NCBI RefSeq assembly: GCF_016714275.1
Contig: NZ_JADJNP010000009.1
Coordinates: 1-64,000, forward strand
From: Tessaracoccus sp.
GTDB lineage: Bacteria; Actinomycetota; Actinomycetes; Propionibacteriales; Propionibacteriaceae
DNA: 64,000 nt
Direction of reading: 5' to 3'
In this document: positions 15,318 to 23,838 of the stretch, piece after piece
Position numbering within the stretch: position 1 is the stretch's first letter
How the letters are laid out: the number at the start of each line of letters is the position of its first letter
The notes under the pieces: model-generated
What the model saw: only the letters and a program-made list of their open reading frames with translations
Databases searched by the model: none
What the model was told of the DNA's origin: nothing
Made by a program: the position numbers and the translations under genes

Positions 15318-15668
15318 ATGCGGCCCATCTTGCTGATCACCGTCTTGGCGGCTTGTACGGCGGCGCCGCCGGCTGCACCCGACGCAGCCGACGACAGCAT
15401 CCGGTACCCTCGCCTCGGGCTCTTGTGCGAGTGTGACGAGGCCGGCGCGACCCCACCGTGCACGGCTGCAGCCTGTGGCCCAGGCGCGTCCTGTGACGGG
15501 CGTCGCTGCGGCGCCACCTGCACGACGTCGCAGGAGTGTCCCGCCGGTGCCTGGTGCGACCCCAACTCCGGATCGTGCTGGTGGACGTGCTCGACGGACG
15601 CCGACTGCGTCGACCCTGCGGTCGATCGGTGCGCACCGGTCGGCGCGTGCTACGGGCCCGTCCCCTGA
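15318..15668 (+). CDS. Cys-rich lipoprotein
   Basis: 116 aa from ATG 15318. The signal MRPILLITVLAAC ends in a lipobox with Cys13. A Pro/Ala linker follows, then about 14 Cys in CxxxxxC-type spacings (for example CDGRRCGATC, CSTDADC). Such Cys-rich extracellular domains are typical of secreted proteins in Myxococcota-like bacteria, so this may be a host-derived surface protein. It could act in superinfection exclusion or host surface change; that is speculation. Confidence 0.6.
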   Translation: MRPILLITVLAACTAAPPAAPDAADDSIRYPRLGLLCECDEAGATPPCTAAACGPGASCDGRRCGATCTTSQECPAGAWCDPNSGSCWWTCSTDADCVDPAVDRCAPVGACYGPVP

Positions 15669-15678
15669 TGTGAACACC

Positions 15679-15990
15679 ATGGCCTGGGCCGACAACTACA
15701 TCAAGCGGTTGCAGGCTGGTGAGACCGTGCAGTTTCGACCGCGCGGTGACAGCATGCAACCACGCATCCAGTCGGGGCAGCTCGTCACCGTCGCGCCGCT
15801 CACGTCGTTCTTCGCGTTGAGCCGCGGCGACGTCGTGCTCTGCCGCGTCGCCGGGCATCAGTACCTCCACCTCGTCGATCAACTCGACCCGGTGGCGAAG
15901 CGTGCGTGCATCACCAACGCACGTGGGCACGTCAACGGATGGACAGCCGTCGGCAACATTTACGGCCGTGTGATCCGCGTCGACCCGTAA
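15679..15990 (+). CDS. S24/S26 peptidase-like protein
   Basis: 103 aa from ATG 15679. RPRGDSMQPRIQSGQLV (residues 21-37) matches the Ser motif of signal peptidase I and LexA-like S24/S26 folds, and LSRGDVVLCRVAGHQYLHLV follows as the second strand block. The usual catalytic Lys is not obvious (Arg/His there), so activity is uncertain. There is no membrane anchor. A stand-alone domain of this kind is seen in phages. Confidence 0.6.
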   Translation: MAWADNYIKRLQAGETVQFRPRGDSMQPRIQSGQLVTVAPLTSFFALSRGDVVLCRVAGHQYLHLVDQLDPVAKRACITNARGHVNGWTAVGNIYGRVIRVDP

Positions 15991-16004
15991 GAAAGGCAAC
16001 CCCC

Positions 16005-16175
16005 GTGACCGTCGTCCTCGCCATCATGGCCGTGATCATCTGTATGAGCGCACCGTCCGCGGAGCTTCCCGCGGGCAGCAAGCACAGCTGGGTCGGCGCC
16101 GTGGGCTTCGTCGCCTGGGCCATCGCCGTCTGCGCCGCGTTCGCCGCCGTCGTCTACGTGATCGTCGAAAAATGA
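16005..16175 (+). CDS. Small two-helix membrane protein
   Basis: 56 aa with a GTG start, AAAGG upstream. Residues 2-16 and 31-53 are hydrophobic, giving two membrane segments with a short polar loop between. Size and topology fit a holin-like or other small phage membrane protein, but there is no lysis gene nearby to support that. It overlaps the next gene by ATGA. Confidence 0.55.
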   Translation: MTVVLAIMAVIICMSAPSAELPAGSKHSWVGAVGFVAWAIAVCAAFAAVVYVIVEK

Positions 16176-16750
16176 CGGCTGCGTATGCATGGGCTCGACG
16201 GCTGCCTGACGCCGCCGTCTTCGAGATCCTCGACGGCCTGCATGACATGCTCGCTGAGGGCCTGCGTAACGCACTCCTTGACGAAGTCTGGCGTCGGTAC
16301 TCGTATCCGCTTCACAACTGGATGAAGTCGGATCATGCGGATGGCGTCGTCGTCGTCTGCCGACGGCTCGTGGATCGGCTCGACGCCGACGAACGCCCAG
16401 AACGAAGCGGCGCGTTTCAAGACAGAGCCAAAGCCGTGCCGTTGACAGGTCATGCGCCTGGTCGTGTGATCCGGACGGACGGTGTGTTTGCGACGTACGC
16501 CGGTCGGTTCAGCTGCGCATGTGGCTGGCGTGCGGACTCAACCTGCGTAGGCGGCCAGGTTCGGATCGGGGCGCCTGCGTGGCCGCGGAAGGGCGCGTGG
16601 CTCACGGTGTGCCCCCGCGCATCGTCACCGCGCGCGCTGTTGCACGCACCGCAGGCGGGTTGGGCCGGGGCCTTCACTCGGTGTATCTGCGGATGGAACT
16701 GCGGCTCGAGCTTGTCGCCGGCCCGCGTTCGTACAAGAGGAGTTCGCTGA
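16172..16750 (+). CDS. Hypothetical protein
   Basis: 192 aa. The first 100 residues (MTAAYAWARRLPDAAVFEIL ... VVVVCRRLVDRLDADERPE) look natural and helical. The rest has several Cys and Arg/Ala-rich sequence, and another frame competes, so a frameshift after about 16520 is possible. The stop overlaps the next start (TGATG) with AGGAG just upstream. Confidence 0.45.
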   Translation: MTAAYAWARRLPDAAVFEILDGLHDMLAEGLRNALLDEVWRRYSYPLHNWMKSDHADGVVVVCRRLVDRLDADERPERSGAFQDRAKAVPLTGHAPGRVIRTDGVFATYAGRFSCACGWRADSTCVGGQVRIGAPAWPRKGAWLTVCPRASSPRALLHAPQAGWAGAFTRCICGWNCGSSLSPARVRTRGVR

Positions 16751-17403
16751 TGCCCGGCTTGCCTGACTCGCTTGATGTCAACCTCCCGCCGTGGACCGAT
16801 GTGAACATGACGTGGGACGCGCAGGTGTGGCGCGACGACGGTTACAACGTACAGCAGGCCACGTTGCTGGATACCGTGGCCGCGGCAGAGGCCGCATGGG
16901 CCGCGGCGCACCCTGATTTGGCCGCATGCATCAAGCGCCTGGACGCGATGGACGAGGTGGATGACGTGCTCGATCAGCTGGGGCTGTGGGCGTGCCCCTC
17001 TGGTGTCGACGTCGACGCCTGGCTTCAGACCGCCCAGACGGCTGTCGACGGCAACGTACCGGAGCAATGGCGGTCGATGGCACACGACATCATCCGGCAT
17101 CGGCACGCGGTTGCGGCGCGCGGGGACGTGGTCGGCGCGGCCTGCGCGGCAATCCTGGCTGACCGTGATGCTTGGCAAAGGGCGCACGCTGCCAAGCAGT
17201 TCGTCAACCACCCCGCCAACAAGCCGGGCGTGCTCATCGCGTTGGCCGCAAAGGACGATCGGCCGATGCGCGTCTGGCTCATCGGCGACACCGTCCCGCG
17301 TGGCGTCTCGAGTGGGTGCTGCACTGAAGGCGTGAAGGACGACGACGTCGTCCTCTGCTACCGTGACCTGTCCGAGATCATCGATCTCGGCCGGCAGCGC
17401 TAG
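16750..17403 (+). CDS. Hypothetical protein
   Basis: 217 aa from ATG 16750 (MPGLPDSLDVNLPPWTDVNM), chosen because AGGAG sits about 10 nt upstream and the start overlaps the preceding stop. It has mainly helical composition, with a beta-rich C-terminal part (MRVWLIGDTVPRGVSSG). No family was recognised. Confidence 0.6.
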   Translation: MPGLPDSLDVNLPPWTDVNMTWDAQVWRDDGYNVQQATLLDTVAAAEAAWAAAHPDLAACIKRLDAMDEVDDVLDQLGLWACPSGVDVDAWLQTAQTAVDGNVPEQWRSMAHDIIRHRHAVAARGDVVGAACAAILADRDAWQRAHAAKQFVNHPANKPGVLIALAAKDDRPMRVWLIGDTVPRGVSSGCCTEGVKDDDVVLCYRDLSEIIDLGRQR

Positions 17404-17795
17404 CGTCGCAGGAGCCGTGTCCCGAGGATCAGCGCGCCCGCGGCCGCGATGCCGCCGACGACCCACGGCCACCGCTTCGGCGTCGCGACCGCTTCAGGTT
17501 CAGCCGGTAGCGTCGCGGGCATCGCCTCGGTGACACCCGTCGGACTCGTCACCGTAGCTGTAGGCGTGGCCGCGTCAGGCCCGGGGGCTTGCGGTGCCGG
17601 CTTGCCCTCAGCTTGAGGCTGGATGCCTGAGTCAACCGCGGTGCGCGGCGTAGACGACGTCATCGGGTAGAAGGTCACCCCCGTGCTGTGCGGCTTAGGC
17701 GCGGGTTGGTAGGCGGTCGGGTCGGGCACGCCGTGGTAGTAGCGCGGCGCCGCTGGGAACGGGCCGTCGAGCCCGGGACGGTGGATGGTGAGCAT
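17400..17795 (-). CDS. Membrane-anchored Pro-rich protein
   Basis: 131 aa from ATG 17795. It has a long Pro/Ala/Thr-rich stalk (residues 20-95), then one membrane segment (WPWVVGGIAAAGALILG) and a basic end LLRR, a tail-anchored topology. A TACAAC box ends 6 nt before the start. It converges with the 16750 gene, overlapping by 4 bp. Confidence 0.6.
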   Translation of the reverse strand: MLTIHRPGLDGPFPAAPRYYHGVPDPTAYQPAPKPHSTGVTFYPMTSSTPRTAVDSGIQPQAEGKPAPQAPGPDAATPTATVTSPTGVTEAMPATLPAEPEAVATPKRWPWVVGGIAAAGALILGTRLLRR

Positions 17796-17844
17796 GCCTA
17801 CGTTGTACCATGACCGCCTGCTGGCGTGATAGCCTGTAGCTGTC

Positions 17845-18066
17845 ATGGCCAGCTGCCCCAAGACCCCTGTCAAGGCGCGTGTCTACATCAACCGCATCGA
17901 GCCCGGTGCACAGATCGTCCGTTGCGGGAAGCCGGGGAACCAATACTACGTCGCGTTGAAGGGCCGCCGAGGCGCCCATGCCATCGTCGACTGGGACACG
18001 ACGCCGGCGCTGGCCGCCGAAGCGCAGCGCCGACTCGACGCCGCGATCAAGCGCGGCCGGTGGTAA
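17845..18066 (+). CDS. Small hypothetical protein
   Basis: 73 aa (MASCPKTPVKARVYINRIEP). A beta-rich N-terminal half is followed by one helix. A GTGATAGCCT -10 box ends 9 nt before the ATG and there is no Shine-Dalgarno, so translation is probably leaderless. Function unknown. Confidence 0.55.
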   Translation: MASCPKTPVKARVYINRIEPGAQIVRCGKPGNQYYVALKGRRGAHAIVDWDTTPALAAEAQRRLDAAIKRGRW

Positions 18067-18082
18067 CTACGGCGGCGCGGCG

Positions 18083-18367
18083 TTAGCAGCGTGGCCCGAA
18101 CATCGCGCCCCGCCGGCACTCGACCTTGCCGTGCCGCATGAAGAACCAGTAGAGGTTGCCTTCGTCGTGCGCGGGACGCCGGCCGCCGAGCCGGATCGCG
18201 ACGTACTCGCCAGGCTGCAGGCCCGCCTTGCGCGCGACGCGCGCGGCGACTTGTGCTGCCTGCGCGATGGTGTCGATGCGCGCGATGCGCTTGCAGCTCA
18301 TGTATTGCTTGCGTGCGAAGGCGGGACGGTTGCGGCGGATGCAGATGTTCGCGTGGGTGGCGGCCAT
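18083..18367 (-). CDS. Small basic hypothetical protein
   Basis: 94 aa from ATG 18367. TACGCT ends 7 nt before the start. The sequence is a helix (AQAAQVAARVARKAG) followed by strands (EYVAIRLGG ... GNLYWFFMRHGKVECR). Net positive. No family was recognised. Confidence 0.55.
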   Translation of the reverse strand: MAATHANICIRRNRPAFARKQYMSCKRIARIDTIAQAAQVAARVARKAGLQPGEYVAIRLGGRRPAHDEGNLYWFFMRHGKVECRRGAMFGPRC

Positions 18368-18380
18368 GCGCACAAGCGTA

Positions 18381-18757
18381 TCAGATCTCGATCTCGACTT
18401 CGCGCTGCGTGAACGTGACCTTGACCGGGCCCTGGGTGGTGGTCAGCGTGTAGGTGTTCTCGTCGAGGCTCTTGAACTCCTTGAACCAGACCTGCCCGAC
18501 GACGACGGCGGTCACCATCTGCGACTTCGCGCTGAGGTGGACCTTGATGGCCGCCGCGAGGCGCTCGGCGTGGAGCTGCAGCGTCGCGAGGGCTGGCTGC
18601 GCAGCTTCGGCAGCTCGGAGGACATCGACCCGGAGACGTCGACGACGACGACGTGGTTCGTCGGCTTCGGCTTGACGACGCGTGTCTGCGCGGCGGTTGG
18701 CGTCGGCGCGCGGACGAGGAACAGGTCGGAGGCGATCTTGTAGCTGGTGGTGGTCAT
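18381..18757 (-). pseudogene. VWA-domain fragment with frameshift near 18603
   Basis: From ATG 18757 the frame gives MTTTSYKIASDLFLV and HVVVVDVSGSMSSELPKLR, the MIDAS start (DxSxS) of a von Willebrand A domain. It then degenerates. The adjacent frame continues sensibly (ALATLQLHAERLAAAIKV ... FTQREVEIEI) to the stop at 18381. One indel near 18601-18606 joins them. Even when joined, the product of about 125 aa is shorter than a full VWA domain plus partner region. Confidence 0.5.
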
Positions 18758-18765
18758 CGCCCCTG

Positions 18766-18787
18766 GTGGTACCACCGGGGTCTGACA
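18766..18787 (-). promoter_or_regulatory. TGTCAG-N10-TACCAC promoter of the VWA-like gene
   Basis: On the minus strand TGTCAG (18782-18787) and TACCAC (18766-18771) with exactly 10 nt between. The ATG at 18757 follows 8 nt later. Confidence 0.6.
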
Positions 18788-18932
18788 TTTTTTTGAAGTC
18801 TACGCTAACGGCACCGGCGAAAAGCCGCGCCGTATTCTCGGAGTATCAGCCGGAGGTAGTAAACCCGCCCGGTGACGTACCGCTTAGGCTCGATATTACC
18901 ACCGACGTACGAATCTGGCGGCGTGGCTGCCA

Positions 18933-19223
18933 CTAGTGCACGTCCTTCGACCCGTGCTGCAACCGCCAGGCGCCGTACTTGTGCTGCGCCGCGTGCGCCT
19001 GTGCGATCTTGGCGGCGTCATCGGTCGGCCCGACGGCGAACGCCCGGTCGGGGATCTGGCTTGCCAACGCCGTCTTGCCGGTCGGCAGCATCACGACCGA
19101 ATCCACCTCGTCTTGACCGAGCGCGAGCCCGACGACGTCCAAGAGGTAGTACGTACGCGCGCCGTCAGGATCGCGTCGGAGGAACGCGATCCGCCAACCC
19201 GCGGAGATGGTGCTGATGGTCAT
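18933..19223 (-). CDS. Small hypothetical protein
   Basis: 96 aa (MTISTISAGWRIAFLRRDPD). It has a beta-rich first half and a helical second half containing two His. Its own promoter of the TGTCAT-N10-TATCGT type lies upstream. Function unknown. Confidence 0.55.
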   Translation of the reverse strand: MTISTISAGWRIAFLRRDPDGARTYYLLDVVGLALGQDEVDSVVMLPTGKTALASQIPDRAFAVGPTDDAAKIAQAHAAQHKYGAWRLQHGSKDVH

Positions 19224-19237
19224 CGGCTTGGGTCAGG

Positions 19238-19259
19238 ACGATATCACGGGACCATGACA
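19238..19259 (-). promoter_or_regulatory. TGTCAT-N10-TATCGT promoter
   Basis: Minus-strand TGTCAT (19254-19259), 10 nt, TATCGT (19238-19243). The start codon at 19223 is 14 nt downstream. Confidence 0.55.
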
Positions 19260-19276
19260 GCCCGGAAGAAAGCCGA

Positions 19277-20914
19277 TTAGTTGAGCGCGGTTTCGCCGGA
19301 CGTCACCCGCCGCCGGATCGCGTATCGGCGCTGGTCGCCCTCGAGCGTCTCGTCTACCTCGTAGAGGACGCGGAGGTGCGGTGCCCGAAGGCGTTGCGCG
19401 AGCGCTTGCGGCGTCCGGACGAACGGGCGGTTGGCGGTTGATGCCATCGTCGACAGATCGCGGAACAGCTCTTGGACGGTGACCCACCGGGTCGTGTTCG
19501 GCTCGAACGCCGCCCAGTCGGCGAGGATGTCGAGGACGATGTCCGACTCGGCGGCGAAGGCGGTCCGCTCACGGGCGAGCGCGTCGAGCAGCGCCGGGAC
19601 GACGATCGAGCTTTGCCAGCCCAGCGCGCGGCAGGCCGCGTAGGCGAAGACCTCGAAGTCACCGAGGCGCGTCGTCGTCCGGCGGGGTGGCTCGACGGCC
19701 AACGCCGCGACGACGCGGTTGAGGTAGTACAACCACTCGCCGAAAATCTCGGCGCGGCGTTGTTCGATGTACGCCGCGAGTGCGGCCGCGCCTTCGCTGC
19801 CGCGCGCGGTCCGCGGCCCGAGCCGGAGCACGATCGACCGGTCGACGACGTCGTCGCGTCGGAACGACCGGGGGTCTTTCGAGGCGACGGCGATGAACGA
19901 CTGGGGGCGAATCTCGACGCGGCCCGTGTTCGTGTGGAGCTTGCGCTCGGCGCGGTAGCCCTTCGTGCAGTATGCGCAGACGTTGTCGGCGAGCCAGTCG
20001 ATCGGGTCGTCGGGGTTGTCGAGCACCATGATCGGCGAGTGCAAGAGCGTCACCCAGAAGTCGCGGAGGCCGTCCTTGCTGACGGTGAACGGGTCGACGC
20101 TCCCGAACAACGCGTGCTGGATCATCTGTAGGATCGTCGTCTTACCTGAGCCCGGCGCACCCTCAACCATCAGCAACGGCTTCGTCGGGAACAGGTCCGA
20201 GAATGCCACCGCGAGCATCCAGATCATCAGCGCCTGAACCTGATGCTTCGGGCGCATGTGGCCGCCCGTGTCGAGGGCCCAGGTCACGCCTTGGAGTAGC
20301 CGGAACAGCGCGCCGTTGCGTCCGACGACCGGCTCGAGCGGGACGTTGCCGTTGTCGTCGTCGGCGAACAGCACGGGGCGGCCGTTGTCGATGATCTCGA
20401 TCCCGATGGGCCCCGGCGTCAGGTCGCTGCGACCGAGGCGGCGTTGCCAGGCATCGTCGATGAGAAACGCGTTGGGCCCTTCGATCACGCCGGCGCCGGT
20501 GACGCGGTACATCGTGCCGTCGTAGCGCGACAGGTAGAGCGCGCCGTTGCAGTACGCAGCCCAGCGTCGGACCGACGTCTTGCGGCCGTTGTACATCGCG
20601 TAGCTCGCAAGCGCCTGCGTGACCTTGGGCGTGATCTCACGGTCCTTGGTGTTGAGGCCATAGACCATCAGCAGGTGGGTCGCCCAGCGCGCGTCGCCGT
20701 GGTTGAGCGGCAGGAGCTTGCGCGTGAACGCGCTGAACAGGTGCGGGTCGCTGTCGACCATCAAGAACTGGCTGTTGGTCGTCTCGGTCTCCATCCGCAA
20801 GATCGCCGCGGCGATGTGCTGGGCCGTCTCGGTGGCGGGTGCGCGGCGCATCGCCTCGAGAATGAGCGCGATGCTCGCGCGCTGTGCTGCGTACTCCGCG
20901 GGTAGGAGAGCCAC
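19277..20914 (-). CDS. SF3-type replicative helicase (D5/VirE-like)
   Basis: 545 aa with a GTG start. Walker A EGAPGSGKT (near residue 250) and a Walker B-like IMVLDNPDD (near 298) are present, with a sensor/Arg-finger region around RRDDVVDRSIVLRL (near 355). This order fits phage/plasmid SF3 or D5-like helicases acting at origins. The first 200 residues show no zinc or AEP primase motif, so a primase activity is not supported. It diverges from the SNF2 gene; the 130 bp between hold back-to-back promoters. Confidence 0.75.
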   Translation of the reverse strand: MALLPAEYAAQRASIALILEAMRRAPATETAQHIAAAILRMETETTNSQFLMVDSDPHLFSAFTRKLLPLNHGDARWATHLLMVYGLNTKDREITPKVTQALASYAMYNGRKTSVRRWAAYCNGALYLSRYDGTMYRVTGAGVIEGPNAFLIDDAWQRRLGRSDLTPGPIGIEIIDNGRPVLFADDDNGNVPLEPVVGRNGALFRLLQGVTWALDTGGHMRPKHQVQALMIWMLAVAFSDLFPTKPLLMVEGAPGSGKTTILQMIQHALFGSVDPFTVSKDGLRDFWVTLLHSPIMVLDNPDDPIDWLADNVCAYCTKGYRAERKLHTNTGRVEIRPQSFIAVASKDPRSFRRDDVVDRSIVLRLGPRTARGSEGAAALAAYIEQRRAEIFGEWLYYLNRVVAALAVEPPRRTTTRLGDFEVFAYAACRALGWQSSIVVPALLDALARERTAFAAESDIVLDILADWAAFEPNTTRWVTVQELFRDLSTMASTANRPFVRTPQALAQRLRAPHLRVLYEVDETLEGDQRRYAIRRRVTSGETALN

Positions 20915-20923
20915 CGGACGCGC

Positions 20924-20945
20924 ACTCTATCAGGGGAGGCTGACG
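20924..20945 (-). promoter_or_regulatory. CGTCAG-N10-TAGAGT promoter of the helicase
   Basis: Minus-strand CGTCAG (20940-20945), 10 nt, TAGAGT (20924-20929). The GTG start at 20914 is 9 nt downstream. Confidence 0.6.
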
Positions 20946-21015
20946 CCTGGCAGGGGTCGACGCACACGAACAACGTCTTGTGGTCACGCACGTCCACGGC
21001 CACAAGCGGTGGTGC

Positions 21016-21037
21016 TGACAGGGACCTGTGGTACAGG
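21016..21037 (+). promoter_or_regulatory. TGACAG-N10-TACAGG promoter of the SNF2 gene
   Basis: TGACAG (21016-21021), 10 nt, TACAGG (21032-21037). The ATG at 21046 follows 8 nt later. Confidence 0.6.
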
Positions 21038-21045
21038 CCGTAGTC

Positions 21046-22608
21046 ATGGACGCAGTTCGTCCCGCCGGCCGTTGGGACTGGTGGACCATCCCGTTTGAGT
21101 GGGCTCGGCAGCTCGGGCCGGTGCCTGGTGTCGTCTACCGGACCAACGGCACCGTCGAGGTGCACCGAACGCACTTGCCCTTGTTGGCCGCACACGGTCA
21201 CCCGATCCCGGAGTTGACTGTCGGCGTGCCGCCGGTGCTGCCGAAGTCGTTGACGCTGCGCCCTTGGCAGACACGCGCGCGGACATGGATGGCCGACCGC
21301 CGCGGCTCACTGGTGGTCGCCGAACCCCGGCTCGGGAAGACACCGCTGGCGCTGAGCCTGCATGAGCCCAACGGCTTGTTGATGATCCTGGCGCCGCTCG
21401 ACGTGCGCGAGGTGTGGCTGACCTGGATCGAGCGGATGTTCCCGGGCGCGCGCGCGGAGACGTTGGTCCTTGAAGGTACGGTGCCGGACATCGAGAAGCT
21501 CCGGCGTACTCGGTTCGTCTTCGCCCACTACGACATCCTGACGCACCAACAGGTTACCAGCGTCCGACCGCGCACGCTCATCGTCGATGAGATCCACCTG
21601 CTGTCCAACCCGACGTCTCAGCGGACGAAGGCCGTCCGGTTCTTTGCCGGCCTGGCCGACCGCGTCATCGCTCTGACCGGCACTCCGTTGTGGAACAAGA
21701 CGCGTGGGCTGGGTCCCTTGCTGGCGATCACGAACCCCGGTGCATGGGGCTCGCACCACGAGTTCAGCCAGCGATACGCCTCGCCGACGATGGGTGAGTA
21801 CGGCTGGGTCTACGGCGAGCTGTCCAACCGTGAGGAGTTTATGCAGCGGCGGACCGAGGTCGTCTTCGAGGCGCGGTGGTCGACCGAGGCACCGGAGTTG
21901 CCTGCGACAAACTACGAGGTCGTGGACGTGCCCGTCAGCGCGGACGATCTTGCCGTCCTCGACGAGACCGCCGCCGAGATGCGCGGCGCTCTCCTCGACA
22001 CCGACGACAACACGATCGGTGCGTTGGCGCGGTACCGACAGGCGACCGGCGTCATCAAGATCGAGACGGTCGTCGAGCGGGCGATGGCGTACGCCAAGCC
22101 GCTCGTGATCTGGGGGTGGCACAAGCAACGCGTCATCAAGAAGATCGCGGATCGGCTCAAGAAACAAGGTCGGGCGACGTTCATGTTGCACGGCGATCTG
22201 TCGATCCAAAAGCGCACCGAGGCGCTTGACGCCTGGCGCGCGAGCCCGGACGGAATCCTCTGCGCGACGCTGGCGGTGGGGCAGGTCGGGCTCGATCTGT
22301 CGCACGCGACGACCGCGTTCGTGGTCGAGATCGACTGGACGCCGGCCGTCACCTACCAGACCACGATGCGGACGTTCGACGCCAGCCGACCGATGACGAT
22401 CGTTTTTTTTCGTGTCGACCATCCGGTCGAGCGGATGCTTGTGGATAGCACGCGAGCGAAGATGCAGCGCGCCGACGTTTCCGCAATGCCTGCCGCCGGT
22501 TCGGCGTTCCGGATCGACGTTCCACAGGATGTGGACGACGGCTCGGTCTTGGACGAGCTGCGGGCGCTGCTCGCGGGCCGGTCGGCGGATTTCACCACGT
22601 GGGTCTAG
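21046..22608 (+). CDS. SNF2/SF2-family helicase
   Basis: 520 aa from ATG 21046. The motifs are LRPWQTRARTWM (Q-like region), PRLGKT (motif I, with an unusual Arg in the loop), VDEIH (DEAH-type, motif II), ALTGTP (motif III), and a C-terminal RecA lobe with ATLAVGQVGLDLSHATTAF. Motif VI is poorly conserved (QTTMRTFDASRP). Phage SNF2-type helicases act in replication or recombination. It stands at the head of a run with the Cas4-like nuclease and Sak4-like ATPase. Confidence 0.85.
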   Translation: MDAVRPAGRWDWWTIPFEWARQLGPVPGVVYRTNGTVEVHRTHLPLLAAHGHPIPELTVGVPPVLPKSLTLRPWQTRARTWMADRRGSLVVAEPRLGKTPLALSLHEPNGLLMILAPLDVREVWLTWIERMFPGARAETLVLEGTVPDIEKLRRTRFVFAHYDILTHQQVTSVRPRTLIVDEIHLLSNPTSQRTKAVRFFAGLADRVIALTGTPLWNKTRGLGPLLAITNPGAWGSHHEFSQRYASPTMGEYGWVYGELSNREEFMQRRTEVVFEARWSTEAPELPATNYEVVDVPVSADDLAVLDETAAEMRGALLDTDDNTIGALARYRQATGVIKIETVVERAMAYAKPLVIWGWHKQRVIKKIADRLKKQGRATFMLHGDLSIQKRTEALDAWRASPDGILCATLAVGQVGLDLSHATTAFVVEIDWTPAVTYQTTMRTFDASRPMTIVFFRVDHPVERMLVDSTRAKMQRADVSAMPAAGSAFRIDVPQDVDDGSVLDELRALLAGRSADFTTWV

Positions 22609-22614
22609 CGTCCG

Positions 22615-22636
22615 TGTCAGGGCCCCGTGATAGGTA
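22615..22636 (+). promoter_or_regulatory. TGTCAG-N10-TAGGTA promoter
   Basis: TGTCAG (22615-22620), 10 nt, TAGGTA (22631-22636). It overlaps the end of the SNF2 gene region and precedes the ATG at 22681 by 44 nt, so this gene would have a leader. Confidence 0.55.
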
Positions 22637-22680
22637 TCCCTCGTCGCGGTCCTCCCTCTTGCGTTCCGCGGCCTAACCAC

Positions 22681-23838
22681 ATGAAACTACCGAAGCGTAA
22701 GCACAACTGCGCGTTGTGCAAAGCTCCGCTTGCGCCGTCGTCCTACGACGGGCTGTGGCTCCACCCGGAGTCCGCAACCTGCCAGGTCCACGTCGCGGAC
22801 CACCTGGGGCTCTCGCTCGACGACCAGTACGGCGTCGATGCCGAGGGCATCTACACGGTGGCGGCCGAGCCTGCGGACGCGCCGCTAGGTGAGGGCGCGT
22901 TCTCGGCCGGCGTGATCACGACCGATGGCGTCGCCATGGTCACCTTGGGTAACGGCCCCTCGGCGTTCGTGTCGGTCGAGGCCGCGGCCAAGGCGCTGTT
23001 CGAGGCGGCCGGCCTGCCCTACCTGGGCGGCTCGTCAGGCTCCTACGGCTGGTCGAGCGTCTCGACGTTCCAGAAGTGCCCTTACCTCTGGAAGAAGACC
23101 TACGGCGCACGCGACGCGGCGCTCGGCGGGGATCTCTCGGAGGCGCTCGAGGTTGGCTCGATCGCCCACATCTTCCTCGCGATCCACTACAGCCGGTGGA
23201 TCGACCCGGCGTACCCGTTGACGCCCGAGGATGCCCGCCGCTACTTCATGACGGCGAGCGTGACGCCGACGTTCGTCGACAAGGCGTGGAGCCTGTTCGA
23301 CAGCTACCGTGTCTGGCACCAGGAGGAGTCGGCCTGGATGATCCCGCTCGCCGTCGAGGAGCTTGCGGTCGATCCGCGCACAGGCTTCAGCTGCCGGTGG
23401 GACCTCGTCTTCAAGGTCGAGATCGCGCAGCCGGGCATCTTGCCCGGCGTGTACATCTGCAACCACAAGAGCGCCGCCGACAACTCCTTCGTCACGCGCG
23501 AGCAGTGGAAGAACGACGGCCAGATCCTGGGCGAGATCAACCTCTACAACGCGCTTGGCTACCACCGCCGGTTCGGACCGCTGCGTGGCGCCTGCGTGAA
23601 CCTGCTGATCAAGACGCAGAACCCGCAGTTCATCCGTGCGTGGGTGATGCCGCCGCCGGCGATCCTGCGCGACCACGCGAAGTCGTTGCTCTACACGACC
23701 GGACAGATGCGCATGGCCGAGGCGACCAACTGCTACCCGCGCATGCGCGCGGCCTGCGTCACGCGCTACCGGACGCTCTGCCAGTTCCACGAACACTGCG
23801 CCGGCGGCGACGTCGAGCGCGAGATCGAGGCTCCATGA
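22681..23838 (+). CDS. Cas4/RecB-like PD-(D/E)XK nuclease
   Basis: 385 aa from ATG 22681. The N-terminus has a CALC...C zinc-like patch. WDLVFKV (Asp) and YICNHKSA (Lys) form a PD-(D/E)XK-type core, with His where Asp/Glu is usual. The end (CYPRMRAACVTRYRTLCQFHEHC) has four Cys spaced as in the Fe-S cluster of Cas4/AddB nucleases. SVSTFQKCPYLWKK in the first third is the usual start of RecB-family domains. It is a likely recombination nuclease. The stop overlaps the next ATG. Confidence 0.8.
   Translation: MKLPKRKHNCALCKAPLAPSSYDGLWLHPESATCQVHVADHLGLSLDDQYGVDAEGIYTVAAEPADAPLGEGAFSAGVITTDGVAMVTLGNGPSAFVSVEAAAKALFEAAGLPYLGGSSGSYGWSSVSTFQKCPYLWKKTYGARDAALGGDLSEALEVGSIAHIFLAIHYSRWIDPAYPLTPEDARRYFMTASVTPTFVDKAWSLFDSYRVWHQEESAWMIPLAVEELAVDPRTGFSCRWDLVFKVEIAQPGILPGVYICNHKSAADNSFVTREQWKNDGQILGEINLYNALGYHRRFGPLRGACVNLLIKTQNPQFIRAWVMPPPAILRDHAKSLLYTTGQMRMAEATNCYPRMRAACVTRYRTLCQFHEHCAGGDVEREIEAP

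Noticed and set aside
21307..22680. 457-aa minus-strand open frame opposite the SNF2 gene
   Set aside because: Antisense shadow; composition biased and no motif.
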